40,481 nt of DNA from Flavobacteriaceae bacterium. GTDB lineage: Bacteria > Bacteroidota > Bacteroidia > Flavobacteriales > Flavobacteriaceae. Where the stretch lies: contig CANFZM010000024.1 of NCBI GenBank assembly GCA_947451525.1, positions 1-40,481 on the forward strand. The letters run 5' to 3'. The first letter of the stretch is position 1. The number at the start of each line of letters is the position of its first letter. Shown in pieces: positions 25,156 through 33,640 of this stretch. The notes beneath the pieces were generated by a model that searched no databases, was not told the DNA's origin, and saw only the letters and a list, made by a program, of their open reading frames with translations. The position numbers and the translations under genes were made by a program.

Positions 25156-25518
25156 TCATTGTTTAAGTTGTGATTTATGTAAAGCATCTAGCATTAATGT
25201 TATTTCTTCAAGTTCATTTCTTATTGTTTGGTACTCTTCATTTGAAAAAAACTCAAGTTCTTTACAAATTATAGTCTGATTTAATAATTCTAACGCAGAC
25301 CCATAGGCTATTTCTGTGAAGCGAGCCTTATCCTTTTGTGTATGTCTTCCAGACCCTTCTGCTATATTGGATGAAATAGAAACAGAACATCTTCTCATTT
25401 GACTCACAAGTCCGAACAACTCTTCTTTCGGAAATGACCTCGTGGCTTTATATACAAAGATGGAAAGGTTTTTAGATTTATTCCAAACTGTTAATTTTTC
25501 AAAAGAGTATATTTTCAT
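25156..25518 (-). CDS. Four-helix-bundle protein (S23/Avd-like), intact copy
   Basis: A 120-residue, all-helical basic protein of the same family as the frameshifted gene at 23576-23937. MKIYSFEKLTVWNKSKNLS opens helix 1, the signature SQMRRCSVSISSNIAEGSGR (about 42-61) and KARFTEIAYGSALELLNQ follow, and EEITLMLDALHKSQLK closes the last helix. Homologues are encoded in 23S rRNA intervening sequences, and Avd of the same fold binds the reverse transcriptase of diversity-generating retroelements; the role of stand-alone copies is unknown. It lies between the TolC-like and adaptor genes and is bordered by AT-rich TATAAACT repeats on both sides, which points to insertion. Confidence 0.88.
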   Translation of the reverse strand: MKIYSFEKLTVWNKSKNLSIFVYKATRSFPKEELFGLVSQMRRCSVSISSNIAEGSGRHTQKDKARFTEIAYGSALELLNQTIICKELEFFSNEEYQTIRNELEEITLMLDALHKSQLKQ

Positions 25519-25573
25519 TTTTTAGGTGATAATTTTAATTTAACTTTTAAGAATTTTATAAGTTATGTTGCAA

Positions 25574-25606
25574 CTAAACTCATAACCTTATAAACTCCTA
25601 AACTTT
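25574..25606. repeat. AT-rich repeat upstream of the intact four-helix-bundle gene
   Basis: AAACTCATAACCTTATAAAC followed by TCCTAAAC units. The partner array is at 25113-25150 on the downstream side of the same gene. Confidence 0.45.
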
Positions 25607-25614
25607 TTTAAAAA

Positions 25615-26955
25615 CTATTTATTTCCAATTGCTTTTTCTAATGCTGCTTTTTTACTGATTACATCTACCATAGTTTGTAAATAACTTTGTTGGGAGGTGT
25701 ATAATTGACGTTGGGCTTCCGTAAAATCAAAACTACTAGAAAGTCCTTCTTTGAATTTTATTTGTTGCTTTTTCTCGATGCGTTCTGCTAATTTTAAATT
25801 TTCTTTGGAACTATTGTATTGTTCAATGCTGTATTCATAATTGCTTTTTGCATTTTGATAACCAAGTTTTAGTTTTTGTTCTGCATCTGTTAAATCGGTT
25901 TTTGCTTTTTCTAATGCTATTTTTGCTTGTTGCGTTCTTGCGCTTCTAGCAAAACTGCTAAATAAAGGCACGTTTAAACTTATTCCAAGATTGGAATAAT
26001 TAAAATACCGTTGACTAGAATTGAAGAACGAAAAGGTATTTCCGAAGGAATTGTAACCAAAATTCACTCCTGCGGCTAATGTTGGCAAGGCTTTGCTTTT
26101 TTGCAATTTCATTTCCAAATTGCGTTGGTCTACAAAGTTTTGAGAAATAATATAATTGATGTTTCCTTTAGGATCAAATTCAACAGGTTTTAAAGCCAAA
26201 TCCAAATTGTTTTGTGCTAAAAGTTCAAGTTTATCTGTTAAGGTAAGGGTAGCATCAATGTCAATTCCTAAATTTACTTTTAGCATTTTTAAACTAATTT
26301 CTTTTAGACGGGTAACGTAGTTCAAGTTACTATTTACAGAAGATAAAGTGATTTTTAATTGCTCTACATTTTCTTCTTCAATAAGACCATTTTTATACGT
26401 TTGATCGGTGTCGAACAGCGTTTTTTCTAAAATGGTTTTATTTTTTTGTAGAATTTGAGCACTTTCCTCTGCTAATAAAACATTACCATACGAATTGATA
26501 ATCATTTCTTTAACGTCGGAATCTGTTTTTATTTTATAGTTTTCATAAAATTGAAGATAGGTTTTAGAAGCCTGAAGTGCTACTATATAAGAACCATCAA
26601 ATATAAGTTGCGTTAATGATAAACTACCACCACCATTATGTTTAGTTCCAAAAGAAACTTCGGCAAATTCTCCTGCAGGACCACCAAAAATTTGTGCTGG
26701 CAATAGAGAAGTTTGTAATTTAAAGTTATCTTGGTAGCTAATCGATCCATTAATTTGAGGCAAACCCATTGCAGTGGTTTCCCATTTTTTCTTTTTGGCA
26801 ATCTCAATGTCTCTGCCTGCATTAATTTCACTTCTGTTGTTAGTCAAAGCATGAGAAATAGCCTGATCTAAACTAAAAGAATAGCTTTGTTTTTTATCTT
26901 GTGCTTGCATCGCTAGGCCAAACAAAGCAAAAATAAGAATTAATTTATTTTTCAT
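25615..26955 (-). CDS. TolC-family outer-membrane efflux channel
   Basis: A 446-residue outer-membrane protein. The signal peptide MKNKLILIFALFGLAMQAQ is cut near residue 18. Two repeated halves of long helices and strands follow: SLDQAISHALTNNRSEI starts the first and LPTLAAGVNFGYNSFG marks the second half's strand region. LSLTQLIFDGSYI and LNVPLFSSFARSA are the typical strand turns before the periplasmic helices. The C-terminal EAQRQLYTSQQSYLQTMVDV is the last coil. It would form the trimeric exit duct for the RND pump. It starts 7 nt after tetR. Confidence 0.92.
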   Translation of the reverse strand: MKNKLILIFALFGLAMQAQDKKQSYSFSLDQAISHALTNNRSEINAGRDIEIAKKKKWETTAMGLPQINGSISYQDNFKLQTSLLPAQIFGGPAGEFAEVSFGTKHNGGGSLSLTQLIFDGSYIVALQASKTYLQFYENYKIKTDSDVKEMIINSYGNVLLAEESAQILQKNKTILEKTLFDTDQTYKNGLIEEENVEQLKITLSSVNSNLNYVTRLKEISLKMLKVNLGIDIDATLTLTDKLELLAQNNLDLALKPVEFDPKGNINYIISQNFVDQRNLEMKLQKSKALPTLAAGVNFGYNSFGNTFSFFNSSQRYFNYSNLGISLNVPLFSSFARSARTQQAKIALEKAKTDLTDAEQKLKLGYQNAKSNYEYSIEQYNSSKENLKLAERIEKKQQIKFKEGLSSSFDFTEAQRQLYTSQQSYLQTMVDVISKKAALEKAIGNK

Positions 26956-26962
26956 TTTATAG

Positions 26963-27559
26963 TTAGTTATTAAGTAATTGTTCTAATTTTTCGATCCCTT
27001 TTTGGGTGCAAATTGCTCGAAGATGGTATTCTAAATAGGTGTCTTGAACTAATTTGGAACTAAATTCATCGGGGTTAAAAAGTTCGGCGTCTTTAATGCT
27101 GGTCATTCCTGCAAAATAAAATCTGCCAATAAGTTCTAAATTTATATTGTTGCGAAACAATCCTTGTTGCATTCCTTTATTTAAATTGTCAATTACACAA
27201 TAATCCATCTTTTCAAATTGACGCATCATTAGCGTTTTGTGAATATTAGGATAAAATTTTTGTAGTTGATAAATAGGAGAAATGCTTTCGTCTTTTAAAT
27301 GTTTCATTACAAAATCTTTGATCACAAAAAGTTCTTCAATAGGATTATTGTCCAGAAGCATTATTTTGTCAATTCCGCTAGAAATAGTTTCGAAAAGTCG
27401 CAGGGTTGTTGCTTCTACCAAATCATTTTTGTTTTCAAAATGGTGGTAAATTGTTTTTTTAGAAATCCCCATTTTAGAAGCAATCTCATCCATTGTCACA
27501 CTTTTAAAGCCGTGTGTCAAGAACATTTCTGTAGCGGTTTCTATTATTTTTTGGTTCAT
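26963..27559 (-). CDS. TetR-family transcriptional regulator
   Basis: A 198-residue regulator. The N-terminal helix-turn-helix is clear: MFLTHGFKSVTMDEIASKMG, then ISKKTIYHHFENKNDLVEAT (about 12-52). The C-terminal two thirds is an all-helical ligand-sensing domain with no recognisable specificity. It is the second gene of the efflux operon (11 nt after the dehydrogenase, 7 nt before the channel), so it most likely represses its own operon. A 9-bp inverted repeat overlapping the operon promoter at 28362-28393 is the best candidate operator. Confidence 0.93.
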   Translation of the reverse strand: MNQKIIETATEMFLTHGFKSVTMDEIASKMGISKKTIYHHFENKNDLVEATTLRLFETISSGIDKIMLLDNNPIEELFVIKDFVMKHLKDESISPIYQLQKFYPNIHKTLMMRQFEKMDYCVIDNLNKGMQQGLFRNNINLELIGRFYFAGMTSIKDAELFNPDEFSSKLVQDTYLEYHLRAICTQKGIEKLEQLLNN

Positions 27560-27570
27560 TGTAAAAGGTA

Positions 27571-28329
27571 TTATAAAGAAATCCCACCAGACGCTTCAAT
27601 TCGTTGTCCACTAATCCAATAACCATCTTTAGAACATAAAAACGCAACAATACCACCAATATCATTGGCTTCACCAACTCTGCCTAGCGCAGTAATATTG
27701 GATAAATAGCCTTTAATTTGTGGGTTGTTTCTAATGGTTGCATTATTAAAATCGGTTTCTATTGGTCCTGGTGCAATTATATTTGCAGTTATACCGCGAG
27801 GGCCAACTTCTTTAGCCAAATAGCGTGTAAAAGTTTCTACCGCACCTTTCATCGAAGCATAAATAGAATAACCAGGATTGCAAAAACGAGTAGTTCCGCT
27901 AGAAATATTTACAATTCCTCCGCCGTCATTCATTAAAGGCAACGCTTTTTGAGTTAAAAAATAAACACTTTTAAAATGGATGTTTAACAATCGGTCAAAA
28001 TCTTCTTCGGTAGCATCAAGATAAGAAATTGTTGCGCCAACTCCAGCATTATTAACTAAATAATCAAAAGTTGTAGCGTTCCACTTTTCTTTTAAAACTT
28101 CAGAAACAGACGTAATGAAATTTCCTAAACTAGAAATGGCATTTACATCCAATTGTAATGCTACTGCTTTTCTACCCATTGCTTCAATGGTATTTACTAC
28201 TTCTTGCGCTTCTTCCTTTTTAGTGTTGTAAGTAATGATAATGTCTTTTCCTGCTTCCGCTAAACGCAAAGCCATATTTTTACCTAATCCACGGCTTCCT
28301 CCAGTTACTAATGCAATTTTTGGTATCAT
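27571..28329 (-). CDS. Short-chain dehydrogenase/reductase (FabG-like SDR)
   Basis: A 252-residue Rossmann-fold oxidoreductase. I start at MIPKIALVTGG (ATG 28329); the longer frame starts upstream of the promoter's -7 element. The cofactor motif TGGSRGLG (about 8-15), NNAGVG, the catalytic serine in VNISSGT and YASMK (the YxxxK pair) are present. Basic residues after strand 2 (TYNTKKEE) suggest NADP(H). The C-terminal region FLCSKDGYWISGQRIEASGG is typical. First gene of the efflux operon; the link may be detoxification of a compound sensed by TetR, but this is inference. Confidence 0.93.
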   Translation of the reverse strand: MIPKIALVTGGSRGLGKNMALRLAEAGKDIIITYNTKKEEAQEVVNTIEAMGRKAVALQLDVNAISSLGNFITSVSEVLKEKWNATTFDYLVNNAGVGATISYLDATEEDFDRLLNIHFKSVYFLTQKALPLMNDGGGIVNISSGTTRFCNPGYSIYASMKGAVETFTRYLAKEVGPRGITANIIAPGPIETDFNNATIRNNPQIKGYLSNITALGRVGEANDIGGIVAFLCSKDGYWISGQRIEASGGISL

Positions 28330-28351
28330 AAATCTTTTTGAATTTAAGTGG

Positions 28352-28381
28352 CAAAGATACCTTGGAAACTTTAAATACAAA
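28352..28381 (-). promoter_or_regulatory. Promoter of the SDR-tetR-efflux operon
   Basis: Minus strand TTTG (28381-28378), 18 bp, TATCTTTG (28359-28352). It predicts a start near 28345, about 16 nt before the dehydrogenase ATG. It overlaps the inverted repeat at 28362-28393. Confidence 0.6.
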
Positions 28382-28393
28382 AATAGTTTCCAA
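28362..28393. promoter_or_regulatory. Candidate TetR operator (inverted repeat)
   Basis: TTGGAAACT (28362-28370) and AGTTTCCAA (28385-28393) are perfect 9-bp arms separated by 14 bp. They cover the -33 element and spacer of the efflux operon promoter, an ideal place for repression by the TetR protein encoded in the same operon. Confidence 0.6.
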
Positions 28394-28459
28394 AGTATTT
28401 ACACAAATTTAACATTTAAAATAAGTTTAGAAGTTTATAAAAGAGTTTAGAAGTTTAGG

Positions 28460-28487
28460 TTGGAGTAATAAAAAAAATCTATTTTTG
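28460..28487 (+). promoter_or_regulatory. Promoter of the polyprenyl synthetase gene
   Basis: TTG (28460-28462), 17 bp, TATTTTTG (28480-28487). The start would be near 28494, leaving a 60-nt leader. An 11-bp inverted pair GAGTTTAGAAG (28443-28453) / CTTCTAAACTC (28523-28533) brackets the promoter. Confidence 0.5.
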
Positions 28488-28553
28488 TAGAAGCAAATAT
28501 TTTTGAGTTTCGAAAGGCTATACTTCTAAACTCTTAAACTCATAATCAAAAAA

Positions 28554-29528
28554 ATGCACGCAATTTCCCATTATCAAGAACTTATTTCTGATTATTTTTC
28601 GGATTTACATTTAACCAAAGATCCTAAAAATCTATACGAACCAATAGAATACATATTATCTCTTGGCGGAAAAAGAATGCGTCCAATTTTGACCTTAATG
28701 GCAACCGAAGTTTTTGATGTAGATTGCAAAAAGGCATTGGCAGCAGCCACGGCTATTGAGGTGTTTCATAATTTTTCATTGGTTCATGATGATATTATGG
28801 ATGATGCGCCTTTGCGAAGAGGCAACGAAACGGTGCATGAAAAATGGAATGTCAATACCGGAATTCTATCTGGAGATGCTATGCTGATTTTAGCCTACCA
28901 ACATTTTGAAGAATACGAACCAAAGATATTTAGAGAATTAGCCAAATTGTTTAGTAAAACGGCTTTAGAAGTTTGTGAAGGGCAACAATACGACGTCGAT
29001 TTTGAAACCCGAGACGATGTTACGATTCCCGAATATCTAAAAATGATTGAATATAAAACGGCAGTTTTAGTTGCGGCCGCCATGAAAATGGGCGCTATTG
29101 TTGCTGAAACTACAACAGAAAATGCCGATTTAATTTATGATTTCGGATTGAATTTAGGTTTGGCATTTCAATTACAAGACGATTATTTAGATGCTTTTGG
29201 AGATCCAGAAACTTTTGGTAAGCAAGTAGGTGGTGATATTATTGAAAATAAAAAAACCTATTTGTATCTTAAAGCAATTGCATTTTCGGATGAAAATCAA
29301 AAAAACCAATTGATGCATCTTTTCTCTATCCATCCTACCGATAATATAGATAAAATTACCTCTGTAAAAGAAATTTTCAATGCTTCAGGTGCTTCAAGTG
29401 CCACGCAACAAGCCATCCAAGATTTTACTTTAAAGGCATTTGAAACTTTAGAAAAAATGAATATTTCTTCCGATAAAAAAAATATGTTGCGGACTTTTGG
29501 AGAAAATTTAATGAATAGAAACGTTTAA
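28554..29528 (+). CDS. Polyprenyl diphosphate synthase (trans-isoprenyl transferase)
   Basis: A 324-residue all-helical enzyme that extends farnesyl-type diphosphates with isopentenyl diphosphate to make the side chain of menaquinone or another long isoprenoid. The first aspartate-rich motif is HDDIMDDAPLRRGNETVH (about 82-99), preceded by GGKRMRP, and the second is FQLQDDYLDAFGD (about 206-218). Residues before the first motif (about 75-80, FHNFSLV) set product length, but I cannot call it from sequence. Menaquinone supply would fit with the nearby complex I genes, though they are far apart. Own promoter; a simple-repeat array separates it from the next gene. Confidence 0.93.
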   Translation: MHAISHYQELISDYFSDLHLTKDPKNLYEPIEYILSLGGKRMRPILTLMATEVFDVDCKKALAAATAIEVFHNFSLVHDDIMDDAPLRRGNETVHEKWNVNTGILSGDAMLILAYQHFEEYEPKIFRELAKLFSKTALEVCEGQQYDVDFETRDDVTIPEYLKMIEYKTAVLVAAAMKMGAIVAETTTENADLIYDFGLNLGLAFQLQDDYLDAFGDPETFGKQVGGDIIENKKTYLYLKAIAFSDENQKNQLMHLFSIHPTDNIDKITSVKEIFNASGASSATQQAIQDFTLKAFETLEKMNISSDKKNMLRTFGENLMNRNV

Positions 29529-29612
29529 AAAAGAATGCAGAAAAAAGAATGCAGAAAAAAGATTTCAGAATGCTTTCTAAATTCTGCTTTCTACAATCTG
29601 CTTTCTAAATTC
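29527..29612. repeat. Degenerate AAGAATGCAG / TTCTGCTTTCTA simple repeat
   Basis: Two AAGAATGCAGAAAA units are followed by their near-complements (TTCTGCTTTCTA). The array resembles the one at 13009-13070. Confidence 0.5.
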
Positions 29613-29623
29613 TTAAATCTATT

Positions 29624-29974
29624 ATGTATATAGCCCCAATTTCCACAGATAATTTACTTTCGGAAGCCGAAAAAGAAAACTTGTATGTAAAACTGATTGA
29701 GCAGTTAAACAAGGATTTTAATTTTGCTAACGAACCTATTGACCTGCCAATAAATCTATTACCAGAAGAATTAAAATCCCAACTTCACGAAAAAATTTAC
29801 CGCTTGATTCAGTATAAATTTGCCGAATATTTAAGTTTGCTTTATATAGTGGATGTTCCCGAAGATCAAGTAAAAAAATTGGACGGTTCGGATATTATGG
29901 AATTGTCACAACAAGTGGCTTTCTTGGTGTTAAAACGGGAATGGATGAAGGTTTGGTTTAGGAGTAAATACTAA
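29624..29974 (+). CDS. Conserved hypothetical protein
   Basis: A 116-residue cytoplasmic protein with no signal peptide or membrane helix. It is helical and acidic, with tryptophans near the C-terminus (KREWMKVWFRSKY). I do not recognise a domain; a similar gene downstream of a polyprenyl synthetase seems usual in flavobacteria, from memory. It probably shares the upstream promoter with the synthetase, about 95 bp away. Its stop overlaps the stop of the opposite-strand gene by 4 nt. Confidence 0.7.
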   Translation: MYIAPISTDNLLSEAEKENLYVKLIEQLNKDFNFANEPIDLPINLLPEELKSQLHEKIYRLIQYKFAEYLSLLYIVDVPEDQVKKLDGSDIMELSQQVAFLVLKREWMKVWFRSKY

Positions 29975-30519
29975 AAATAAACCCTAATAAACGGCATCAA
30001 AGCATCGCTATAAACATTTTTATCTTTATTAAACAAAAGGTTGTATCGCATACCTACCGTTACATTTTCCATACGGTAACCAGCACCTACAAAAAATCCG
30101 GTGTTCCAAAAATTGTCTTTTTTGTTTGTTCCACCAACCATTTGAAAAGTATTATTTACACGCACTTGTTCTACTTCTAAAGATAATTGTATTTCCTCAA
30201 CTGGATTGAAAAGAGTAAGTACATTAACGCCATAAATAGCAGAGTTGTAAAAATCCTTTTGCGAAACAATGCTTCCTTGCACTCCAGCGCCAATAGAAAC
30301 GTAATGATTAAGGTTGTAAATAGCACTAGGGGCAACCGTAACATCGGTAAATCCAGAGCCTATACTTAGGCCAAAACCACCCCCAAATTGCACGTGTTTC
30401 CAAAAGTCACTTTTAGGATGAGCGGGAGCATCTGTTTGTCCATAAATACCAATGCTAGTTCCGATAAAAAATAAAATTGTTAACGTTTTTGTTAAAATTT
30501 TTACAGAATTCTTTTCCAT
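29971..30519 (-). CDS. Predicted outer-membrane protein of unknown function
   Basis: A 182-residue exported protein. Residues 1-27 are a signal peptide ending around GIYGQ; the rest is a series of amphipathic strands with glycine and aromatics (VQFGGGFGLSIGSGF, GVNVLTLFNPVEEIQLSLEVE, FFVGAGYRMENVTVGMRY) and a C-terminal aromatic residue (RVYF), all typical of a small beta-barrel. It is divergent from sucA. I recall database entries for this family named alpha-ketoglutarate decarboxylase, apparently from the neighbour only; the sequence gives no support for that. Confidence 0.7.
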   Translation of the reverse strand: MEKNSVKILTKTLTILFFIGTSIGIYGQTDAPAHPKSDFWKHVQFGGGFGLSIGSGFTDVTVAPSAIYNLNHYVSIGAGVQGSIVSQKDFYNSAIYGVNVLTLFNPVEEIQLSLEVEQVRVNNTFQMVGGTNKKDNFWNTGFFVGAGYRMENVTVGMRYNLLFNKDKNVYSDALMPFIRVYF

Positions 30520-30586
30520 AGGGATGTATATATTTATTTAGCGAGATAAATGTACTAAAAACATAGAAAGATTGTTATAAATATTT

Positions 30587-30594
30587 TACTTTTG
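30587..30594 (+). promoter_or_regulatory. -7 element of sucA
   Basis: TACTTTTG matches TAnnTTTG and lies 41 bp before the sucA ATG. The -33 region is poor. The start would be near 30601. Confidence 0.45.
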
Positions 30595-30635
30595 CATAAA
30601 TTTTTTTAATTACACGATTATTTATATAAAAATAT

Positions 30636-33407
30636 ATGGATAGGTTTTCTTTCTTAAACGCAGCACACACCGAGTTTTTCGCACAATTATACGACCAATA
30701 TCTTGTAAATCCAGACAGCGTTGAGCCAAGTTGGAGAGCTTTTTTTCAAGGTTTCGATTTTGGAATGGAAACGTATAATGAAGAAAATGCAGGCGCTCAA
30801 ATTGCCAATTACGCAGCTAATTCTACCGATAATGGCCAAGTATCTGAAAAATTACAAAAAGAATTTAATGTTCTTAAATTAATAGAGGGGTATAGAACAA
30901 GAGGTCATTTATTTACAGAGACCAATCCGGTGCGCGACAGAAGAACCTATGAGCCTAATTTGGATTTGGTTAATTTTAACCTTTCGGATGCCGATTTAAA
31001 TACGGTTTTTGATGCTGCTAAGGTTTTAGGTCACCAACCTTCAACTTTAAAAGACATTTTATCCCATCTTAAAAAAGTGTATTGCCAACATATTGGTATC
31101 GAATACATGTACATGAGAAAACCAGAAGTGATTCAGTGGATTCAAAATAAATTGAATGTAAATGATAACCTTCCTAGTTTTGATGCAAATCAAAAAAAGC
31201 ACATTCTTGGAAAATTAAACGAAGCGGTTTCTTTTGAAAACTTTCTTCATACTAAATATGTAGGTCAAAAACGTTTCTCTCTTGAAGGGGGCGAAAGCAT
31301 TATTCCAGCGCTAGATGCTTTAATTGAAGCTGCTGCCGAAAAAGGGGTGGAACATTTCGTTATGGGAATGGCACACCGAGGTAGATTGAATATTTTAGCT
31401 AACATTTTTGGTAAAAACACGCAAGATATTTTCTCTGAATTTGACGGAAAAGATTACGATCAAGAATATTTTGATGGTGATGTAAAATACCATTTAGGAT
31501 TAACCTCCGAAAGAACTACTGAGTCAGGTAAAAAAATCAATCTAAACTTAGCACCAAATCCTTCGCATTTAGAAACTGTTGGAGCGGTTATTGAAGGAAT
31601 TACGCGTGCCAAACAAGACCGTCATTTTCCAAATGATTTCTCTAAAGTATTGCCAATTGCCGTTCACGGAGATGCCGCTGTTGCTGGACAAGGAATTGTG
31701 TACGAAATTGTTCAAATGGCACAATTAGACGGATACAAAACCGGTGGAACCATTCATATTGTTATTAATAACCAAGTTGGTTTTACTACCAATTACCAAG
31801 ACGCACGTTCATCTACTTATTGCACTGATGTTGCTAAAGTAACTTTGTCTCCCGTACTTCACGTAAATGCGGATGATGCTGAAGCAGTAGTTCATGCTAT
31901 GTTGTTTGCTTTAGATTTCCGTATGGAATTTGGTCGTGATGTATTTATAGATTTATTAGGATACAGAAAATACGGACATAACGAAGGTGATGAACCTCGT
32001 TTTACCCAGCCAGTTTTATACAAAATCATCGCTAAGCATCAAAATCCGAGAGATATTTATGCAGAAAAATTAATTACCGATGGTATTGTTGATGCAGCCT
32101 ATTTAACCAAAATAGAAAACGATTACAAAGAACGTCTAGACGAAAATTTACAAGCATCTCGTAAGAAAAATTTAACCATCATCAAGCCATTTATGCAAGA
32201 TGAATGGAAAGGTTTTCAACAAGTTTCCGATGATGTGATGCTTCAAAAAGTGGACACTAAATTTGATAAAAAACAATTAGACGAAATAATTGGAGTAGTT
32301 TCTACCTTGCCTTCCGATAAGAAATTCATCAACAAAATTTCTAAAATTGTTAACGACAGAAGAACCATGTACGATAATAATGTTATCGATTGGGGAACTG
32401 CCGAAACCTTGGCTTACGGATCCTTATTATACGACGGATATGATGTTCGTGTTTCTGGACAAGATGTAGAAAGAGGAACTTTTTCACACCGTCATGCCGT
32501 AGTAAAAGTAGAAGATAGCGAAGAAGAAGTAATTCTTTTAGATACTTTAAAAAATAGCAAAGGAAGATTCCAAATTTACAATTCCCTGTTGTCTGAATAT
32601 GGAGTTTTAGGATTTGATTACGGATATGCCTTAGCATCACCAAAAACATTAACCATTTGGGAAGCACAATTTGGAGATTTCTCTAACGGATGTCAAATCA
32701 TGTTAGACCAATACATTTCTTGTGGTGAAGACAAATGGAACAACCAAAACGGAATAGTTCTTTTATTGCCTCACGGGTACGAAGGGCAAGGAGCAGAACA
32801 CTCTTCGGCTAGAATGGAGCGTTATTTGCAACTTTGTGCACGTCACAATATGTACGTTGCCGATTGTACTACGCCAGCCAATTTCTACCACTTGTTGCGT
32901 AGACAAATGAAAACCAATTTCCGTAAACCTTTGGTAGTATTTTCTCCAAAAAGTTTATTGCGTCATCCGCTTTGTGTGTCAACACAAGAAGATTTATACA
33001 ATGGTCAATTTCAAGAAACTATCGATGACAGTTCAGTAGACAAGAAAAAAGTAAAAACAGTAGTTTTCTGTACCGGAAAATTCTATTACGATATTCTTGC
33101 CGAAAGAGGAAATTTAGAAAGAAATGATGTAGCTTTGGTTCGAATTGAGCAGTTGTTTCCATTGCCAGTGGAGCAATTGAAAACCATTATTGCAAGTTAT
33201 CCAAATGCCGATGATTATGTTTGGGCACAAGAAGAGCCTAAAAACATGGGAGCTTATAGTTATATGTTAATGAATTTCGATTTAGTAAAATGGAGATTAG
33301 CATCGCTTAAAGCTTATGCAGCACCGGCAGCAGGAAGCAGTACTCGTGATAGAAGACGTCATGCCGATGCTATAAGAATGGTTTTTGATAAAAATTTATT
33401 TAGATAA
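30636..33407 (+). CDS. sucA: 2-Oxoglutarate dehydrogenase E1 component
   Basis: A 923-residue thiamine-diphosphate enzyme that decarboxylates 2-oxoglutarate and passes the succinyl group to E2 in the TCA cycle. The N-terminus FLNAAHTEFFAQLYDQYL and SWRAFFQGF is the E1o-specific segment. GMAHRGRLNILANIFGK (about 244-260), VHGDAAVAGQGIVYE (ThDP/magnesium region, about 345-359) and YRKYGHNEGDEPRF (about 445-458) are core signatures; the C-terminal domain carries LLPHGYEGQGAEHSSARMER. The stop TAA overlaps the ATG of a DUF4160 gene by one base, and sucB follows 480 bp later, so the E1-E2 operon is interrupted by a two-gene module. Confidence 0.96.
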   Translation: MDRFSFLNAAHTEFFAQLYDQYLVNPDSVEPSWRAFFQGFDFGMETYNEENAGAQIANYAANSTDNGQVSEKLQKEFNVLKLIEGYRTRGHLFTETNPVRDRRTYEPNLDLVNFNLSDADLNTVFDAAKVLGHQPSTLKDILSHLKKVYCQHIGIEYMYMRKPEVIQWIQNKLNVNDNLPSFDANQKKHILGKLNEAVSFENFLHTKYVGQKRFSLEGGESIIPALDALIEAAAEKGVEHFVMGMAHRGRLNILANIFGKNTQDIFSEFDGKDYDQEYFDGDVKYHLGLTSERTTESGKKINLNLAPNPSHLETVGAVIEGITRAKQDRHFPNDFSKVLPIAVHGDAAVAGQGIVYEIVQMAQLDGYKTGGTIHIVINNQVGFTTNYQDARSSTYCTDVAKVTLSPVLHVNADDAEAVVHAMLFALDFRMEFGRDVFIDLLGYRKYGHNEGDEPRFTQPVLYKIIAKHQNPRDIYAEKLITDGIVDAAYLTKIENDYKERLDENLQASRKKNLTIIKPFMQDEWKGFQQVSDDVMLQKVDTKFDKKQLDEIIGVVSTLPSDKKFINKISKIVNDRRTMYDNNVIDWGTAETLAYGSLLYDGYDVRVSGQDVERGTFSHRHAVVKVEDSEEEVILLDTLKNSKGRFQIYNSLLSEYGVLGFDYGYALASPKTLTIWEAQFGDFSNGCQIMLDQYISCGEDKWNNQNGIVLLLPHGYEGQGAEHSSARMERYLQLCARHNMYVADCTTPANFYHLLRRQMKTNFRKPLVVFSPKSLLRHPLCVSTQEDLYNGQFQETIDDSSVDKKKVKTVVFCTGKFYYDILAERGNLERNDVALVRIEQLFPLPVEQLKTIIASYPNADDYVWAQEEPKNMGAYSYMLMNFDLVKWRLASLKAYAAPAAGSSTRDRRRHADAIRMVFDKNLFR

Positions 33408-33640
33408 TGCCAACGATTTTTTACATAGATGGATTTAGATTTTTCTTCTATAGTAATGAACATTTACCAAAACACATTCATATTGAAAAAGCAGAAAAAA
33501 CTGCAAAAATCAATCTTGAAAATGTGGAATTAGTTAAGTCATCAGGATTTAATGCTTCTGAACTGAAACAAATTCGTAATTTAGTAGAAGAAAATAATGA
33601 ACTTTTAATACAAAAATGGGATGAGTTTTTTAACAATTAA
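33407..33640 (+). CDS. DUF4160 protein (putative toxin of a DUF4160-DUF2442 pair)
   Basis: A 77-residue cytoplasmic protein matching DUF4160: MPTIFYIDGFRFFFYSNEH, then LPKHIHIEKAEKTAKI and a helix ELKQIRNLVEENNELLIQKW. The conserved HIH-type histidines are present. DUF4160 genes are often paired with DUF2442 and are predicted toxin-antitoxin modules; experimental proof is limited. The start overlaps the sucA stop (TAATG) and its end overlaps the DUF2442 gene by 20 nt. It is likely to be cotranscribed with sucA. Confidence 0.8.
   Translation: MPTIFYIDGFRFFFYSNEHLPKHIHIEKAEKTAKINLENVELVKSSGFNASELKQIRNLVEENNELLIQKWDEFFNN

Noticed and set aside
25109..25159. N-terminal extension of the HlyD-like adaptor
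   Set aside because: It runs through a flanking repeat and would hide the clear lipoprotein signal that starts at 25108.
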